Position numbers and translations under genes: made by a program. DNA of 64,000 nucleotides, taken from Seriola aureovittata. Lineage: Eukaryota; Chordata; Actinopteri; Carangiformes; Carangidae. The notes beneath the pieces are model-generated. The model made no database searches. It was not told the DNA's origin and was given only the letters and a program-made list of their open reading frames with translations. The stretch lies in assembly GCF_021018895.1 (NCBI RefSeq), contig NC_079386.1, forward strand, positions 4,631,835 to 4,695,834, in the 5' to 3' direction. Positions 46,910 to 61,144 of the stretch are shown in pieces; within the stretch, counting starts at the first letter, position 1; each line of letters opens with the position of its first letter.

Positions 46910-48850
46910 ATATTATAGTAGAGCATAAAAATGGTAAAAAACGTCATAGTATAGTATGGCATAAAATTTCAAAAAACGTCATAGTATAATAAGGCATAAA
47001 AATGGCAAAAAACATCATAGTATAGTTAGGCACAAAACGTCACAGTATAGTAAGGCAAAAAAATGCCAAAAAAAGTAATATTATAGTAGAGCATAAAAAT
47101 GTAAAAAAACGTCATAGTATAATAAGGCATAAAAATGGCAAAAAACGTCATAGTATAGTCAGGCACAAAACGTCACAGTATAGTAAGGCAAAAAAATGGC
47201 AAAAAATGTCATATTATAGTATGGCATAAAATTTCAAAAAACGTCATAGTATAGTATGGCATAAAATTTCAAAAAATGTCATAGTATATTAAGGCATAAA
47301 AATGGCAAAAAACATCATAGTATAGTCAGGCACAAAAGGTCACAGTATAGTAAGGCATAAAAATGCCAAAAAAATACATATTATAGTAGAGCATAAAAAT
47401 GGCAGAAAACGTCATAGTATAGTATGGCATAAAATTTCAAAAAACGTCATAGTATAATAAGGCATAAAAATGGCAAAAAACGTCATAGTATAGTCAGGCA
47501 CAAAACGTCACAGTATAGTAAGGCATAAAAATGCCTAAAAAAGTCATATTCTAGTAGAGCATAAAAATGGCAAAAAACATCATAGTATAGTCAGGCACAA
47601 AACGTGACAGTATAGTAAGGCATAAAATGCCAAAAAAATACATATTATAGTAGAGCATAAAAATGTTAAAAAACGTCATAGTATAGTATGGCATAAAATT
47701 TCAAAAAAGTCATAGTATAATAAGGCATAAAAATGGCAAAAAACGTCATAGTATAGTATGGCATAAAATTTCAAAAAATGTCATAGTACATTAAGGCATA
47801 AAAATGGCAAAAAACATCATAGTATAGTCAGGAACAAAACGTCACAGTATAGTAAGGAATAAAAATGCCAAAAAAATACATATTATAGTAGAGCATAAAA
47901 ATGGTAAAAAACGTCATAGTATAGTATGGCATAAAATTTCAAAAAACGTCATAGTATAATAAGGCATAAAAATGGCAAAAAACATCATAGTATAGTCAGG
48001 CACAAAACGTCACAGTATAGTAAGGCAAAAAAATGCCAAAAAAAGTAATATTATAGTAGAGCATAAAAATGTAAAAAAACGTCATAGTATAATAAGGCAT
48101 AAAAATGGCAAAAAACGTCATAGTATAGTCAGGCACAAAACGTCACAGTATAGTAAGGCAAAAAAATGGCAAAAAATGTCATATTATAGTATGGCATAAA
48201 ATTTCAAAAAACGTCATAGTATAGTATGGCATAAAATTTCAAAAAATGTCATAGTATATTAAGGCATAAAAATGGCAAAAAACATCATAGTATAGTCAGG
48301 CACAAAAGGTCACAGTATAGTAAGGCATAAAAATGCAAAAAAAATACATATTATAGTAGAGCATAAAAATGGCAGAAAACGTCATAGTATAGTATGGCAT
48401 AAAATTTCAAAAAACGTCATAGTATAATAAGGCATAAAAATGGCAAAAAACGTCATAGTATAGTCAGGCACAAAACGTCACAGTATAGTAAGGCATAAAA
48501 ATGCCTAAAAAAGTCATATTCTAGTAGAGCATAAAAATGGCAAAAAACATCATAGTATAGTCAGGCACAAAACGTGACAGTATAGTAAGGCATAAAATGC
48601 CAAAAAAATACATATTATAGTAGAGCATAAAAATGGTAAAAAACGTCATAGTATAGTATGGCATAAAATTTCAAAAAAGTCATAGTATAATAAGGCATAA
48701 AAATGGCAAAAAACGTCATAGTATAGTATGGCATAAAATTTCAAAAAATGTCATAGTACATTAAGGCATAAAAATGGCAAAAAACATCATAGTATAGTCA
48801 GGAACAAAACGTCACAGTATAGTAAGGAATAAAAATGCCAAAAAAATACA
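46910..48850 (+). repeat. About 970-bp higher-order repeat, two tandem copies
   Basis: gcataaaaatgtaaaaaaac recurs at 47091 and 48061, and the aaatggtaaaaaacg unit at about 46930 and 47900, an offset of 970 bp. The block is also related to the first half of the 2.05-kb unit (41031 versus 46883, both with taaggaaaaaaatgcc-type text). Confidence 0.7.
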
Positions 48851-51800
48851 TATTATAGTAGAGCATAAAATTTCAAAAAACGTCATAGTATAGTATTGCA
48901 TAAAATTTCAAAAAACGTCATAGTATAGTATGGCATAAAATTTCAAAAAAAGTCATAGTATAATAAAGCATAAAAATGGCAAAAAACATCATAGTATAGT
49001 CAGGCACGAAACGTCACTATATAATAAGCCATAAAAATGCCAAAAAAATACATATTATAGTAGAGCATAAAAATGGCAAAAATCGTCATAGTATAGTATG
49101 GCATAAAATTTCAAAAAACGTCATAGTATAATAAGGCATAAAAATGGCAAAAAACATCATAGTATAGTCAGGCACGAAACGTCACAGTATAGTAAGCCAT
49201 AAAAATGCCAAAAAAAAACATAGTATAGTAGAGCATAAAAATTGCAAAATACGTCACAGTATAGTATGGCATAAAATTTCAAAAAATGTCATAGTATATT
49301 AAGGCATAAAAATGGCAAAAAACGTCATAGTATAGTCAGGCACAAAACGTCACAGTATAGTAAGGCATAAAAATGCCTAAAAAAGTCGTATTCTAGTAGA
49401 GCATAAAAATGGTAAAAAACGTCATAGTATAGTCAGGCACAAAACGTCACAGTATAGTAAGGCATAAAATGCCAAAAAAATACATATTATAGTAGAGCAT
49501 AAAAATGGTAAAAAACGTCATAGTATAGTATGGCATAAAATTTCAAAAAAGTCATAGTATAGTATGGCATAAAATTTCAAAAAATGTCATAGTACATTAA
49601 GGCATAAAAATGGCAAAAAACATCATAGTATAGTCAGGAACAAAACGTCACAGTATAGTAAGGAATAAAAATGCCAAAAAAATACATACTATAGTAGAGC
49701 ATAAAATTTCAAAAAACGTCATAGTATAGTATGGCATAAAATTTCAAAAAACGTCATTGTATAGTATGGCATAAAATTTCAAAAAACGTCATAGTATAAT
49801 AAGTCATAAAATTGGCAAAAAACGTCATAGTATAGTCAGGCCCAAAACGTCACAGTATAGTAAGGCAAAAAAATGCCAAAAAAATACATATTGTAGTAGA
49901 GCATAAAAATGGCAAAAAAAGTCATAGTATAGTATGGTATAAAATTTCAAAAAACGTCATAGTATAATAAGGCATAAAAATGGCAAAAAACGTCATAGTA
50001 TAGTCAGGCACAAAACGTCACAGTATAGTAAGGCATAAAAATGCCTAAAAAAGTCATATTCTAATAGAGCATAAAAATGGCAAAAAACGTCATAGTATAG
50101 TCAGGCACAAAACGTCACAGTATAGTAAGGCATAAAAATGCCAAAAAAATACATATTATAGTAAGCATAAAAATGGTAAAAAACGTCATAGTATTGTATG
50201 GCATAAAATTTCAAAAAATGTCATAGTATATTAAGGCATAAAAATGGTAAAAAACGTCATAGTATAGTATGGCATAAAATTTCAAAAAACGTCATAGTAT
50301 AGTATGGCATAAAATTTCAAAAAATGTCATAGTACATTAAGGCATAAAAATGGCAAAAAACATCATAGTATAGTCAGGAACAAAACGTCACAGTATAGTA
50401 AGGAATAAAAATGCCAAAAAAATACATACTATAGTAGAGCATTAAATTTCAAAAAACGTCATAGTATAGTATTGCATAAAATTTCAAAAAACGTCATAGT
50501 ATAGTATGGCATAAAATTTCAAAAAACGTCATAGTATAATAAGGCATAAAAATGGCAAAAAACATCATAGTATAGTCAGGCACAAAACGTCACAGTATAG
50601 TAAGGCATAAAAATGCCAAAAAAATACATATTATAGTAGAGCATAAAAATGGCAAAAAAAGTCATAGTATAGTATGGCATAAAATTTCAAAAAACGTCAT
50701 AGTATAATAAGGCATAAAAATGGCATAAAACGTCATAGTATAGTCAGGCACAAAACGTCACAGTATAGTAAGGCAAAAAAATGCCAAAAAAAGTCATAGT
50801 ATAGTCAGGCACAAAACGTCACAGTATAGTAAGGCATAAAAAATGCAAAAAAAAATACATATTATAGTAAGAGCATAAAAAATGGTAAAAAACGTCATAG
50901 TATAGTATGGCATAAAATTTCAAAAAAACATCATAGTATAATAAGGCATAAAAATGGCAAAAAACATCATAGTATAGTCAGGCACAAAACATCACAGTAT
51001 AGTAAGGCATAAAAATGCCAAAAAAATACATATTATAGTAAGCATAAAAATGGCAAAAAAAACATCATAGTATAGTATGGCATAAAATTTCAAAAAACGT
51101 CATAGTATAGTATGGCATAAAATTTCAAAAAACGTCATAGTATAATAAGGCATAAAAATTGCAAAAAACATCATAGTATAGTCAGGCACGAAACGTCACA
51201 GTATAGTAAGCCATAAAAATGCCAAAAAAATACATATTATAGTAGAGCATAAAAATGGCAAAAAACGTCATAGTATAGTATGGCATAAAATTTCAAAAAA
51301 CGTCATAGTATAGTATGGCATAAAATTTCAAAAAATGTCATAGTATATTAAGGCATAAAAATGGCAAAAATCATCATAGTATAGTCAGGCACAAAACGTC
51401 ACAGTATAGTAAGGCATAAAAAATGCAAAAAAATACATATTATAGTAGAGCATAAAAATCGCAGAAAACATCATAGTATAGTATGGGATAAAATTTCAAA
51501 AAACGTCATAGTATAATAAGTCATAAAAATGGCAAAAAACATCATAGTATATTAAGGCACAAAACGTCACAGTATAGTAAGGCATAAAAAATGCAAAAAA
51601 ATGTCATAGTATAATATGGCATAAAATTTCAAAAAACGTCATAGTATAGTATGGCATAAAATTTAAAAAATGTCATAGTATATTAAGGCATAAAAATGGC
51701 AAAAAACATCATAGTATAGTCAGGCACAAAACGTCACAGTATAGTAAGGTAAAAAAATGCCAAAAAAATACATATTATAGTAGAGCATAAAAATGACAAA

Positions 51801-53920
51801 AAAATGTCATAGTATAGTATGGTATAAAATTTCAAAAAACATCATAGTATAATAAGGCATAAAAATGGCAAAAAACGTCATAGTATAGTCAGGCACAAAA
51901 CGTCACAGTATAGTAAGGCATAAAAATGCCAAAAAAATACATATTATAGTACAGTATAAAAATGCAAAAAAATGTCATAGTATAGTCAGGCACAAAACGT
52001 CACAGTATAGTAAGGCATAAAAATGCCAAAAAAAGTCATATTCTAGTAGAGCATAAAAATGGCAAAAAACATCATAGTATAGTCAGGCACAAAACATCAC
52101 AGTATAGTAAGGCATAAAAATGCCAAAAAAATACATATTATAGTACAGTATAAAAATGGCAGAAAACGTCATAGTATAGTATGGCATAAAAATGGCAAAA
52201 AACGTCATAGTATAGTCAGGCAACAAAACGTCACAGTATAGTAAGGCATAAAAATGCCAAAAAAATACATATTATAGTACAGTATAAAAATGGCAGAAAA
52301 CGTCATAGTATAGTATGGCATAAAATTTCAAAAAACGTCATAGTATATTAAGGCATAAAAATGGCAAAAAACGTCATAGTATAGTCAGGCACAAAACATC
52401 ACAGTATAGTAAGGCAAAAAAATGCCAAAAAAAGTCATATTATAGTAGAGTATAAAAATTTCAAAAAACGTCATAGTATAGTATGGCATAAAATTTCAAA
52501 AAACGTCATAGTATAGTATGGCATAAAATTTCAAAAAATGTCATAGTATATTAAGGCATAAAAATGGCAAAAAACGTCATAGTATAGTCAGGCACAAAAC
52601 GTCACAGCATAGTAAGGCAAAAAAATGGCAGAAAACGTCATAGTATAGTCAGACACAAAACGTCACAGTATATTAAGGCATAAAAATGCCAAAAAAATAC
52701 ATATTATAGTAGAGCATAAAATTTCAAAAAACGTCATAGTATAGTATGGCATAAAATTTCAAAAAATGTCATAGTATATTGAGGCATAAAAATGGCAAAA
52801 AACATCATATTATAGTAGAGCATAAAAATGTAAAAAAACGTCATAGTATTGTATGGCATAAAATTTCAAAAAAACATCATAGTATAATAAGGCATAAAAA
52901 TGGCAAAAAACGTCATAGTATAGTCAGGCACAAAACGTCACAGTATAGTAAGGCATAAAAATGCCAAAAAAATACATATTATAGTAGAGTATAAAAATTT
53001 CAAAAAACGTCATAGTATAGTATGGCATAAAATTTCAAAAAACGTCATAGTATAGTATGGCATAAAATTTCAAAAAATGTCATAGTATATTAAGGCATAA
53101 AAATGGCAAAAAACGTCATAGTATAGTCAGGCACAAAACGTCACAGCATAGTAAGGCAAAAAAATGGCAGAAAACGTCATAGTATAGTCAGACACAAAAC
53201 GTCACAGTATATTAAGGCATAAAAATGCCAAAAAAATACATATTATAGTAGAGCATAAAATTTCAAAAAACGTCATAGTATAGTATGGCATAAAATTTCA
53301 AAAAATGTCATAGTATATTGAGGCATAAAAATGGCAAAAAACATCATAGTATAGTCAGGCACAAAACGTCACAGTATAGTAAGGCATAAAAAATGCAAAA
53401 AAAGTCATATTATAGTAGAGCATAAAAATGTAAAAAAACGTCATAGTATTGTATGGCATAAAATTTCAAAAAAGTCATAGTATAATAAGGCATAAAAATG
53501 GCAAAAAACGTCATAGTATAGTCAGGCACAAAACGTCACAGTATAGTAAGGCATAAAAATGCCAAAAAAATACATATTATAGCAGAGCATAAAATCTCAA
53601 AAAACGTCATAGTATAGTATGGCATAAAATTTCAAAAAAATACATATTATAGTAGAGCATAAAAATGACAAAAAACGTCATAGTATAGTCAGGCACAAAA
53701 CGTCACAGTATAGTAAGGCATGAAAATGCCAAAAAAAGTCATATTCTAGTAGAGCATAAAAATGGCAAAAAACATCATAGTATAGTCAGGCAGAAAACGT
53801 CACAGTATAGTAAGGCAGAAAAATGCCAAAAAAATACATAGTATAATAAGGCATAAAAATGGTAAAAAACGTCATAGTATAGTCAGGCATAAAAATGCCA
53901 AAAAGCATCATAGGACAGTA

Positions 53921-55954
53921 AAGCCCCAAAACAGGGATTGAACGCATGACCTTGTCAGTGTTAGGCTGTAGTCCTGGACCATTGTACCACAATACTTCTA
54001 CATCACAAGCTCATAGTATAGCAAGGTATTAAGGATATTTTAGTATACTAATCCATGATATATCACAAAAGATTGTCCATTAGGCATAAAATGTCATGAA
54101 AAAAAATCAAAGTATAGTAATGCAAAAAAATGTCAAAAAACGTAATCATTTAGCGTGACTTGAATATGTCAAAAAATGTCATAGTATAGTAAGGCAAAAA
54201 ATGTCACAAAAACATAATAGTATATAAAGGCATGAAAGGTCATAAAAACGTCACAGTATTGTAAGGCATTAAACGCCAAAAAACATCACAGTATAGTAAG
54301 GCATAAAAATGCCAAAAAACATCATAGTATAGTAAGGCAAAAAATATATCAAAAAGGACCATAGGACAGTAAAGCCCCAAACCAGGGATTGAACCCATGA
54401 CCTTGCCAGTGTGAGCCAGCGGTCCTGACCATTGTACAACAATACTTCTGCATCACAAGCGCATGGTATAGCATGATATTAAGGATATTTTAGCATACTA
54501 ATCCATGATATATCACAAAAGATTGTCCATTAGGCATAAAATGTCATGAAAACATAATTGTATAGTAAGACATATAAATATCAAAAAACATCATAGTATA
54601 GGATGGCGCAAAAATGTCACAGTATATAAAAGCCTGAAACCAGGGTTTGAACCCTTGCCCTTCTCAGTGTGAGGAATAGTCCTAACCATTCTACCACCAT
54701 GCTGCTGCATTATGAACGCCTTGTATAGAAAGGTATATAAAATATCAGTATACTACTCCGTGACATATCATAAAAAATCATAGTATTGTGAGGCATAAAA
54801 TATTATAGTATAGTAAGGCATAAAAATGGAAAAACAATTCATCGTATACTGTTGTGTGAAAATATCAAAAAGCATCATAAGAGAGTAAAGCCCCAAAATA
54901 GGGTTTGAACCCATGACTTCCTCATTGTGAAGCAACAATCCTAACCATTGTACCAGCATGCTGCTGCATCACAATTTAATGGTATAGCAAGATATTAAGA
55001 ATATCTTAGCATACTAATCCATGATATATCACAAAAGATTGTCCATTAGGCATAAAATGTCATGAAAACATAATTGTATAGTAAGACATATAAATATCAA
55101 AAAACATCATCGTATAGGATGGCGCAAAAATGTCACAGTATATAAAAGCCTGAAACCAGGGTTTGAACCCTTGCCCTTCTCAGTGTGAGGGAATAGTCCT
55201 AACCATTCTACCACCATGCTGCTGCATTATGAACGCCTTGTATAGAAAGGTATATAAAATATCAGTATACTACTCCGTGACATATCATAAAAAATCATAG
55301 TATTGTGAGGCATAAAATATTATGGTATAGTAAGGCATAAAAATGGAAAAACAATTCATCGTATACTGTGGTGTGAAAATATCAAAAAGCATCATAAGAG
55401 AGTAAAGCCCCAAAATAGGGTTTGAACCCATGACCTCCTCATTGTGAAGCAACAATCCTAACCATTGTACCAGCATGCTGCTGCATCACAATTTAATGGT
55501 ATAGCAAGATATTAAGAATATCTTAGCATACTAATCCATGATATATCATAAAAGGTTATTGTCCATCAGGCATAGAATGTCATGAAAACATCATTGTATA
55601 GTAAGGCACAAAAATGTCAAAAAACATCATAGTTTAGGATGGCGCAAAAATGTCACAGCATAGAAAAGCCTAAAAACAGGGTTTGAACCCTTGCCCTTCT
55701 CAGTGTGAGGCTATAGTCCTAACCATCGTACCACCATGCTGCTGGATCGCTAACTCATTGTATAGCAAGGTATATAAAATATCAGTATACTACTCTGTGA
55801 AATATAAAACGTCATAGTATAGTAAGGCACAAAAATGTCAAAAAACATCATAGTTTAGGATGGCGCAAAAATGTCACAGCATAGAAAAGCCTAAAAACAG
55901 GGTTGAAACCCTTGCCCTTCTCAGTGTGAGGCTATAGTCCTAACCATCGTACCA
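53921..55954 (-). repeat. Cluster of eight tRNA-like units inside the satellite
   Basis: Units of about 70 bp at 53921-53990, 54371-54440, 54630-54696, 54887-54955, 55147-55214, 55404-55472, 55667-55734 and 55888-55954. Read on the minus strand, most carry TGGTACAATGG or TGGTAGAATGG, which fit the pol III A box (TRGYNNARNNG), and about 33 nt later GGTTCAAACCC or GTTCAATCCC, which fit the B box (GWTCRANNC). They recur mostly every 250-275 bp, separated by diverged satellite-like DNA (catactaatccatgatatat). No acceptor stem can be drawn, so these are not functional tRNA genes. A tRNA-derived SINE head amplified as part of a satellite unit is the likely origin. Confidence 0.7.
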
Positions 55955-58900
55955 CCATGCTGCTGGATCGCTAACTCATTGTATAGCAAGGTATATAAAA
56001 TATCAGTATACTACTCTGTGAAATATAAAACGTCATAGTATTGTAAGGCACAAAACGTCACAGTATAGTAAGACATAAAATTTCAAAAAATGCCATAGTA
56101 TACTAAGGCATAAAAATGGAAAAAACGTCATAGTATAGTCAGGCACAAAACGTCACAGTATAGTAAGGCATAAAAATGCCAAAAAAATACATATTATAGT
56201 AGAGCATAAAAATGGCAAAAAACGTCACAGTATAGTATGGCATAAAATTTCAAAAAACGTCATAGTATAATAAGGCATAAAAATGGCAAAAAACGTCATA
56301 GTATAGTCAGGCACAAAACGTCACAGTATAGTTAGGCATAAAAATGCCAAAAAAATACATATTATAGTAGAGCATAAAAATGGCAAAAAACGTCATAGTA
56401 TAGTATGGCATAAAATTTCAAAAAACGTCATAGTATAATAAGGCATAAAAATGGCAAAAAACGTCATAGTATAGTCAGGCACAAAACGTCACAGTATAGT
56501 AAGGCAAAAAAATGCCAAAAAAATACATATTATAGTAGAGCATAAAATTTCAAAAAACGTCATTGTATATTAAGGCATAAAATTTCAAAAAACATCATAG
56601 TATAATAAGGCATAAAAATGGCAAAAAATATCATAGTATAGTCAGGCACAAAACGTCACAGTATAGTAAGGCATAAAAATGCCAAAAAAATACATATTAT
56701 AGTACAGCATAAAAATGGCAGAAAACGTCATAGTATAGTATGGCATAAAATTTCAAAAAACGTCATAGTATATTAAGGCATAAAAATGGCAAAAAACGTC
56801 ATAGTATAGTCAGGCACAAAACGTCACAGTATAGTAAGGCGAAAAAAAATGCCAAAAAACGTCATATTATAGTAGAGCATAAAAATGTAAAAAAACGTCA
56901 TAGTATAGTATGGCATAAAATTTCAAAAAATGTCATAGTATATTAAAGCATATAAATGGCAAAAAACATCATAGTATAGTCAGGCAAAAAACGTCACAGT
57001 ATAGTAAGGCATAAAAATGCCAAAAAAAATACATATTATAGTACAGCATAAAAATGGCAGAAAACGTCATAGTATAGTATGGCATAAAATTTCAAAAAAC
57101 GTCATTGTATATTAAGGCATAAAAATGGCAAAAAACGTCATAGTATAGTCAGGCACAAAACGTCACAGTATAGTAAGGCAAAAAAATGCCAAAAAAAAGT
57201 CATATTATAGTAGAGCATAAAAATGGCAAAAAACGTCATAGTATTGTATGGCATAACATTTCAAAAAAACATCATAGTATAATAAGGCATAAAAATGGCA
57301 AAAAACGTCATAGTATAGTCAGGCACAAAACGTCACAGTATAGTAAGGCATAAAAATGACAAAAAAATACATATTATAGTAGAGCATAAAAATGGCAAAA
57401 AACGTCATAGTATAGTATGGCATAAAATTTCAAAAAACGTCATAGTAAAATAAGGCATAAAAATGGCAAAAAACATCATAGTATAGTCAGGCACAAAACG
57501 TCACAGTATAGTAAGGCATAAAAATGCCAAAAAAATACATATTATAGTAGAGCATAAAAATGGCAAAAAACCTCATAGTATAGTATGGCATAAAATTTCA
57601 AAAAACGTCATAGTATAGTATGGCATAAAATTTCAAAAAACGTCATAGTATAATAAGGCATAAAAATTGCAAAAAACATCATAGTATAGTCAGGCACGAA
57701 ACGTCACAGTATAGTAAGGCATAAAAATGCCAAAAAAATACATATTATAGTAGAGCATAAAAATGGCAAAAAACGTCATAGTATAGTATGGCATAAAATT
57801 TCAAAAAACGTCATAGTATAGTATGGCATAAAATTTCAAGAAATGTCATAGTATATTAAGGCATAAAAATGGCAAAAATCATCATAGTATAGTCAGGCAC
57901 AAAACGTCACAGTATAGTAAGGCATAAAAATGCCAAAAAAATACATATTATAGTAGAGCATAAAAATCGCAGAAAACATCATAGTATAGTATGGGATAAA
58001 ATTTCAAAAAACGTCATAGTATAATAAGTCATAAAAATGGCAAAAAACATCATAGTATATTAAGGCACAAAACGTCACAGTATAGTAAGGCATAAAATGG
58101 CAAAAAATGTCATAGTATAATATGGCATAAAATTTCAAAAAACGTCACAGTATAGTATGGCATAAAATTTAAAAAATGTCATAGTATATTAAGGCATAAA
58201 AATGGCAAAAAACATCATAGTATAGTCAGGCACAAAACGTCACAGTATAGTAAGGCATAAAAATGCCAAAAAAATACATATTATAGTACAGTATAAAAAT
58301 GGCAAAAAATGTCATAGTATAGTCAGGCACAAAACGTCACAGTATAGTAAGGCATAAAAATGCCAAAAAAAGTCATATTCTAGTAGAGCATAAAAATGGC
58401 AAAAAACATCATAGTATAGTCAGGCACAAAACGTCACAGTATAGTAAGGCATAAAAATGCCAAAAAAATACATATTATAGTACAGTATAAAAATGGCAGA
58501 AAACGTCATAGTATAGTATGGCATAAAAATGGCAAAAAAACGTCATAGTATAGTCAGGCACAAAACGTCACAGTATAGTAAGGCATAAAAATGCCAAAGA
58601 AATACATATTATAGTACAGTATAAAAATGGCAGAAAACGTCATAGTATAGTATGCATAAAATTTCAAAAAACGTCATAGTATATTAAGGCATAAAAATGG
58701 CAAAAAACGTCATAGTATAGTCAGGCACAAAACGTCACAGTATAGTAAGGCAAAAAAATGCCAAAAAAAGTCATATTATAGTAGAGCATAAAAATGTAAA
58801 AAAACGTCATAGTATTGTATGGCATAAAAATTTCAAAAAAACATCATAGTATAATAAGGCATAAAAATGGCAAAAAACGTCATAGTATAGTCAGGCACAA

Positions 58901-59854
58901 AACGTCACAGTATAGTAAGGCATAAAAATGCCAAAAAAATACATATTATAGTAGAGTATAAAAATTTCAAAAAACGTCATAGTATAGTATGGCATAAAAT
59001 TTCAAAAAATGTCATAGTATATTAAGGCATAAAAATGGCAAAAAACGTCATAGTATAGTCAGGCACAAAACGTCACAGCATAGTAAGGCAAAAAAATGGC
59101 AGAAAACGTCATAGTATAGTCAGACACAAAACGTCACAGTATATAAGGCATAAAAATGCCAAAAAAATACATATTATAGTAGAGCATAAAATTTCAAAAA
59201 ACGTCATAGTATTGTATGGCATAAAAATTCAAAAAATGTCATAGTATATTGAGGCATAAAAATGGCAAAAAACATCATAGTATAGTCAGGCACAAAACGT
59301 CACAGTATAGTAAGGCATAAAAATGCCAAAAAAAGTCATATTATAGTAGAGCATAAAAATGTAAAAAAACGTCATAGTATTGTATGGCATAAAATTTCAA
59401 AAAACGTCATATTATAATAAGGCATAAAAATGGCAAAAAACGTCATAGTATAGTCAGGCACAAAACGTCACAGTATAGTAAGGCATAAAAATGCCAAAAA
59501 AATACATATTATAGCAGAGCATAAAATCTCAAAAAACGTCATAGTATAGTATGGCATAAAATTTCAAAAAAATACATATTATAGTAGAGCATAAAAATGA
59601 CAAAAAACGTCATAGTATAGTCAGGCACAAAACGTCACAGTATAGTAAGGCATAAAAATGCCAAAAAAAGTCATATTCTAGTAGAGCATAAAAATGGCAA
59701 AAAACATCATAGTATAGTCAGGCAAAAAACGTCACAGTATAGTAAGGCAGAAAAATGCCAAAAAAATACATAGTATAATAAGGCATAAAAATGGTAAAAA
59801 AACGTCATAGTATAGTCAGGCATAAAAATGCCAAAAAGCATCATAGGACAGTAA

Positions 59855-61144
59855 AGCCCCAAAACAGGGATTGAACGCATGACCTTGTCAGTGTTAGGCT
59901 GTAGTCCTGACCATTGTACCACAATACTTCTACATCACAAGCTCATAGTATAGCAAGGTATTAAGATATTTTAGTATACTAATCCATGATATATCACAAA
60001 AGATTGTCCATTAGGCATAAAATGTCATGAAAAAATCAAAGTATAGTAATGCAAAAAAATGTCAAAAAACGTAATCATTTAGCGTGACTTGAATATGTCA
60101 AAAAATGTCATAGTATAGTAAGGCATAAAATGTCACAAAAACATAATAGTATATAAAGGCATGAAAGGTCATAAAAACGTCACAGTATTGTAAGGCATTA
60201 AACGCCAAAAAACATCACAGTATCATAAGGTATAAAAATGGCAAAAAACATCATAGTATAGTAAGGCAAAAAATATATCAAAAAGGACCATAGGACAGTA
60301 AAGCCCCAAACCAGGGATTGAACCCATGACCTTGCCAGTGTGAGCCAGCGGTCCTGACCATTGTACAACAATACTTCTGCATCACAAGCGCATGGTATAA
60401 CATGATATTAAGGATATTTTAGCATACTAATCCATGATATATCACAAAAGATTGTCCATTAGGCATAAAATGTCATGAAAACATAATTGTATAGTAAGAC
60501 ATATAAATATCAAAAAACATCATTGTATAGGATGGCGCAAAAATGTCACAGTATATAAAAGCCTGAAACCAGGGTTTGAACCCTTGCCCTTCTCAGTGTG
60601 AGGGAATAGTCCTAACCATTCTACCACCATGCAGCTGCATTATGAACGCCTTGTATAGAAAGGTATATAAAATATCAGTATACTACTCCGTGACATATCA
60701 TAAAAAATCATAGTATTGTTAGGCATAAAATATTATAGTATAGTAAGGCATAAAAATGGAAAAACAATTCATCGTATACTGTGGTGTGAAAATATCAAAA
60801 AGCATCATAAGAGAGTAAAGCCCCAAAATAGGGTTTGAACCCATGACCTCCTCATTGTGAAGCAACAATCCTAACCATTGTACCAGCATGCTGCTGCATC
60901 ACAATTTAATGGTATAGCAAGATATTAAGAATATCTTAGCATACTAATCCATGATATATCACAAAAGATTGTCCATTAGGCATAAAATGTCATGAAAACA
61001 TCATTGTATAGTAAGGCACAAAAATGTCAAAAAACATCATAGTTTAGGATGGCGCAAAAATGTCACAGCATAGAAAAGCCTAAAAACAGGGTTTGAACCC
61101 TTGCCCTTCTCAGTGTGAGGCTATAGTCCTAACCATCGTACCAC
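59855..61144 (-). repeat. Second cluster of five tRNA-like units
   Basis: Units at 59855-59922, 60301-60369, 60560-60627, 60819-60895 and 61077-61144. They match the first cluster in order and sequence at an offset of about 5.93 kb. This copy lacks the internal repeats that give the first cluster three extra units (a 517-bp block near 54.5-55.55 kb and a roughly 225-bp block near 55.6-56.0 kb). Confidence 0.7.

Noticed and set aside
53921..61144. Functional tRNA genes
   Set aside because: A and B boxes fit, but no acceptor stem pairs and the anticodon arm is irregular; they are best called tRNA-like repeats.
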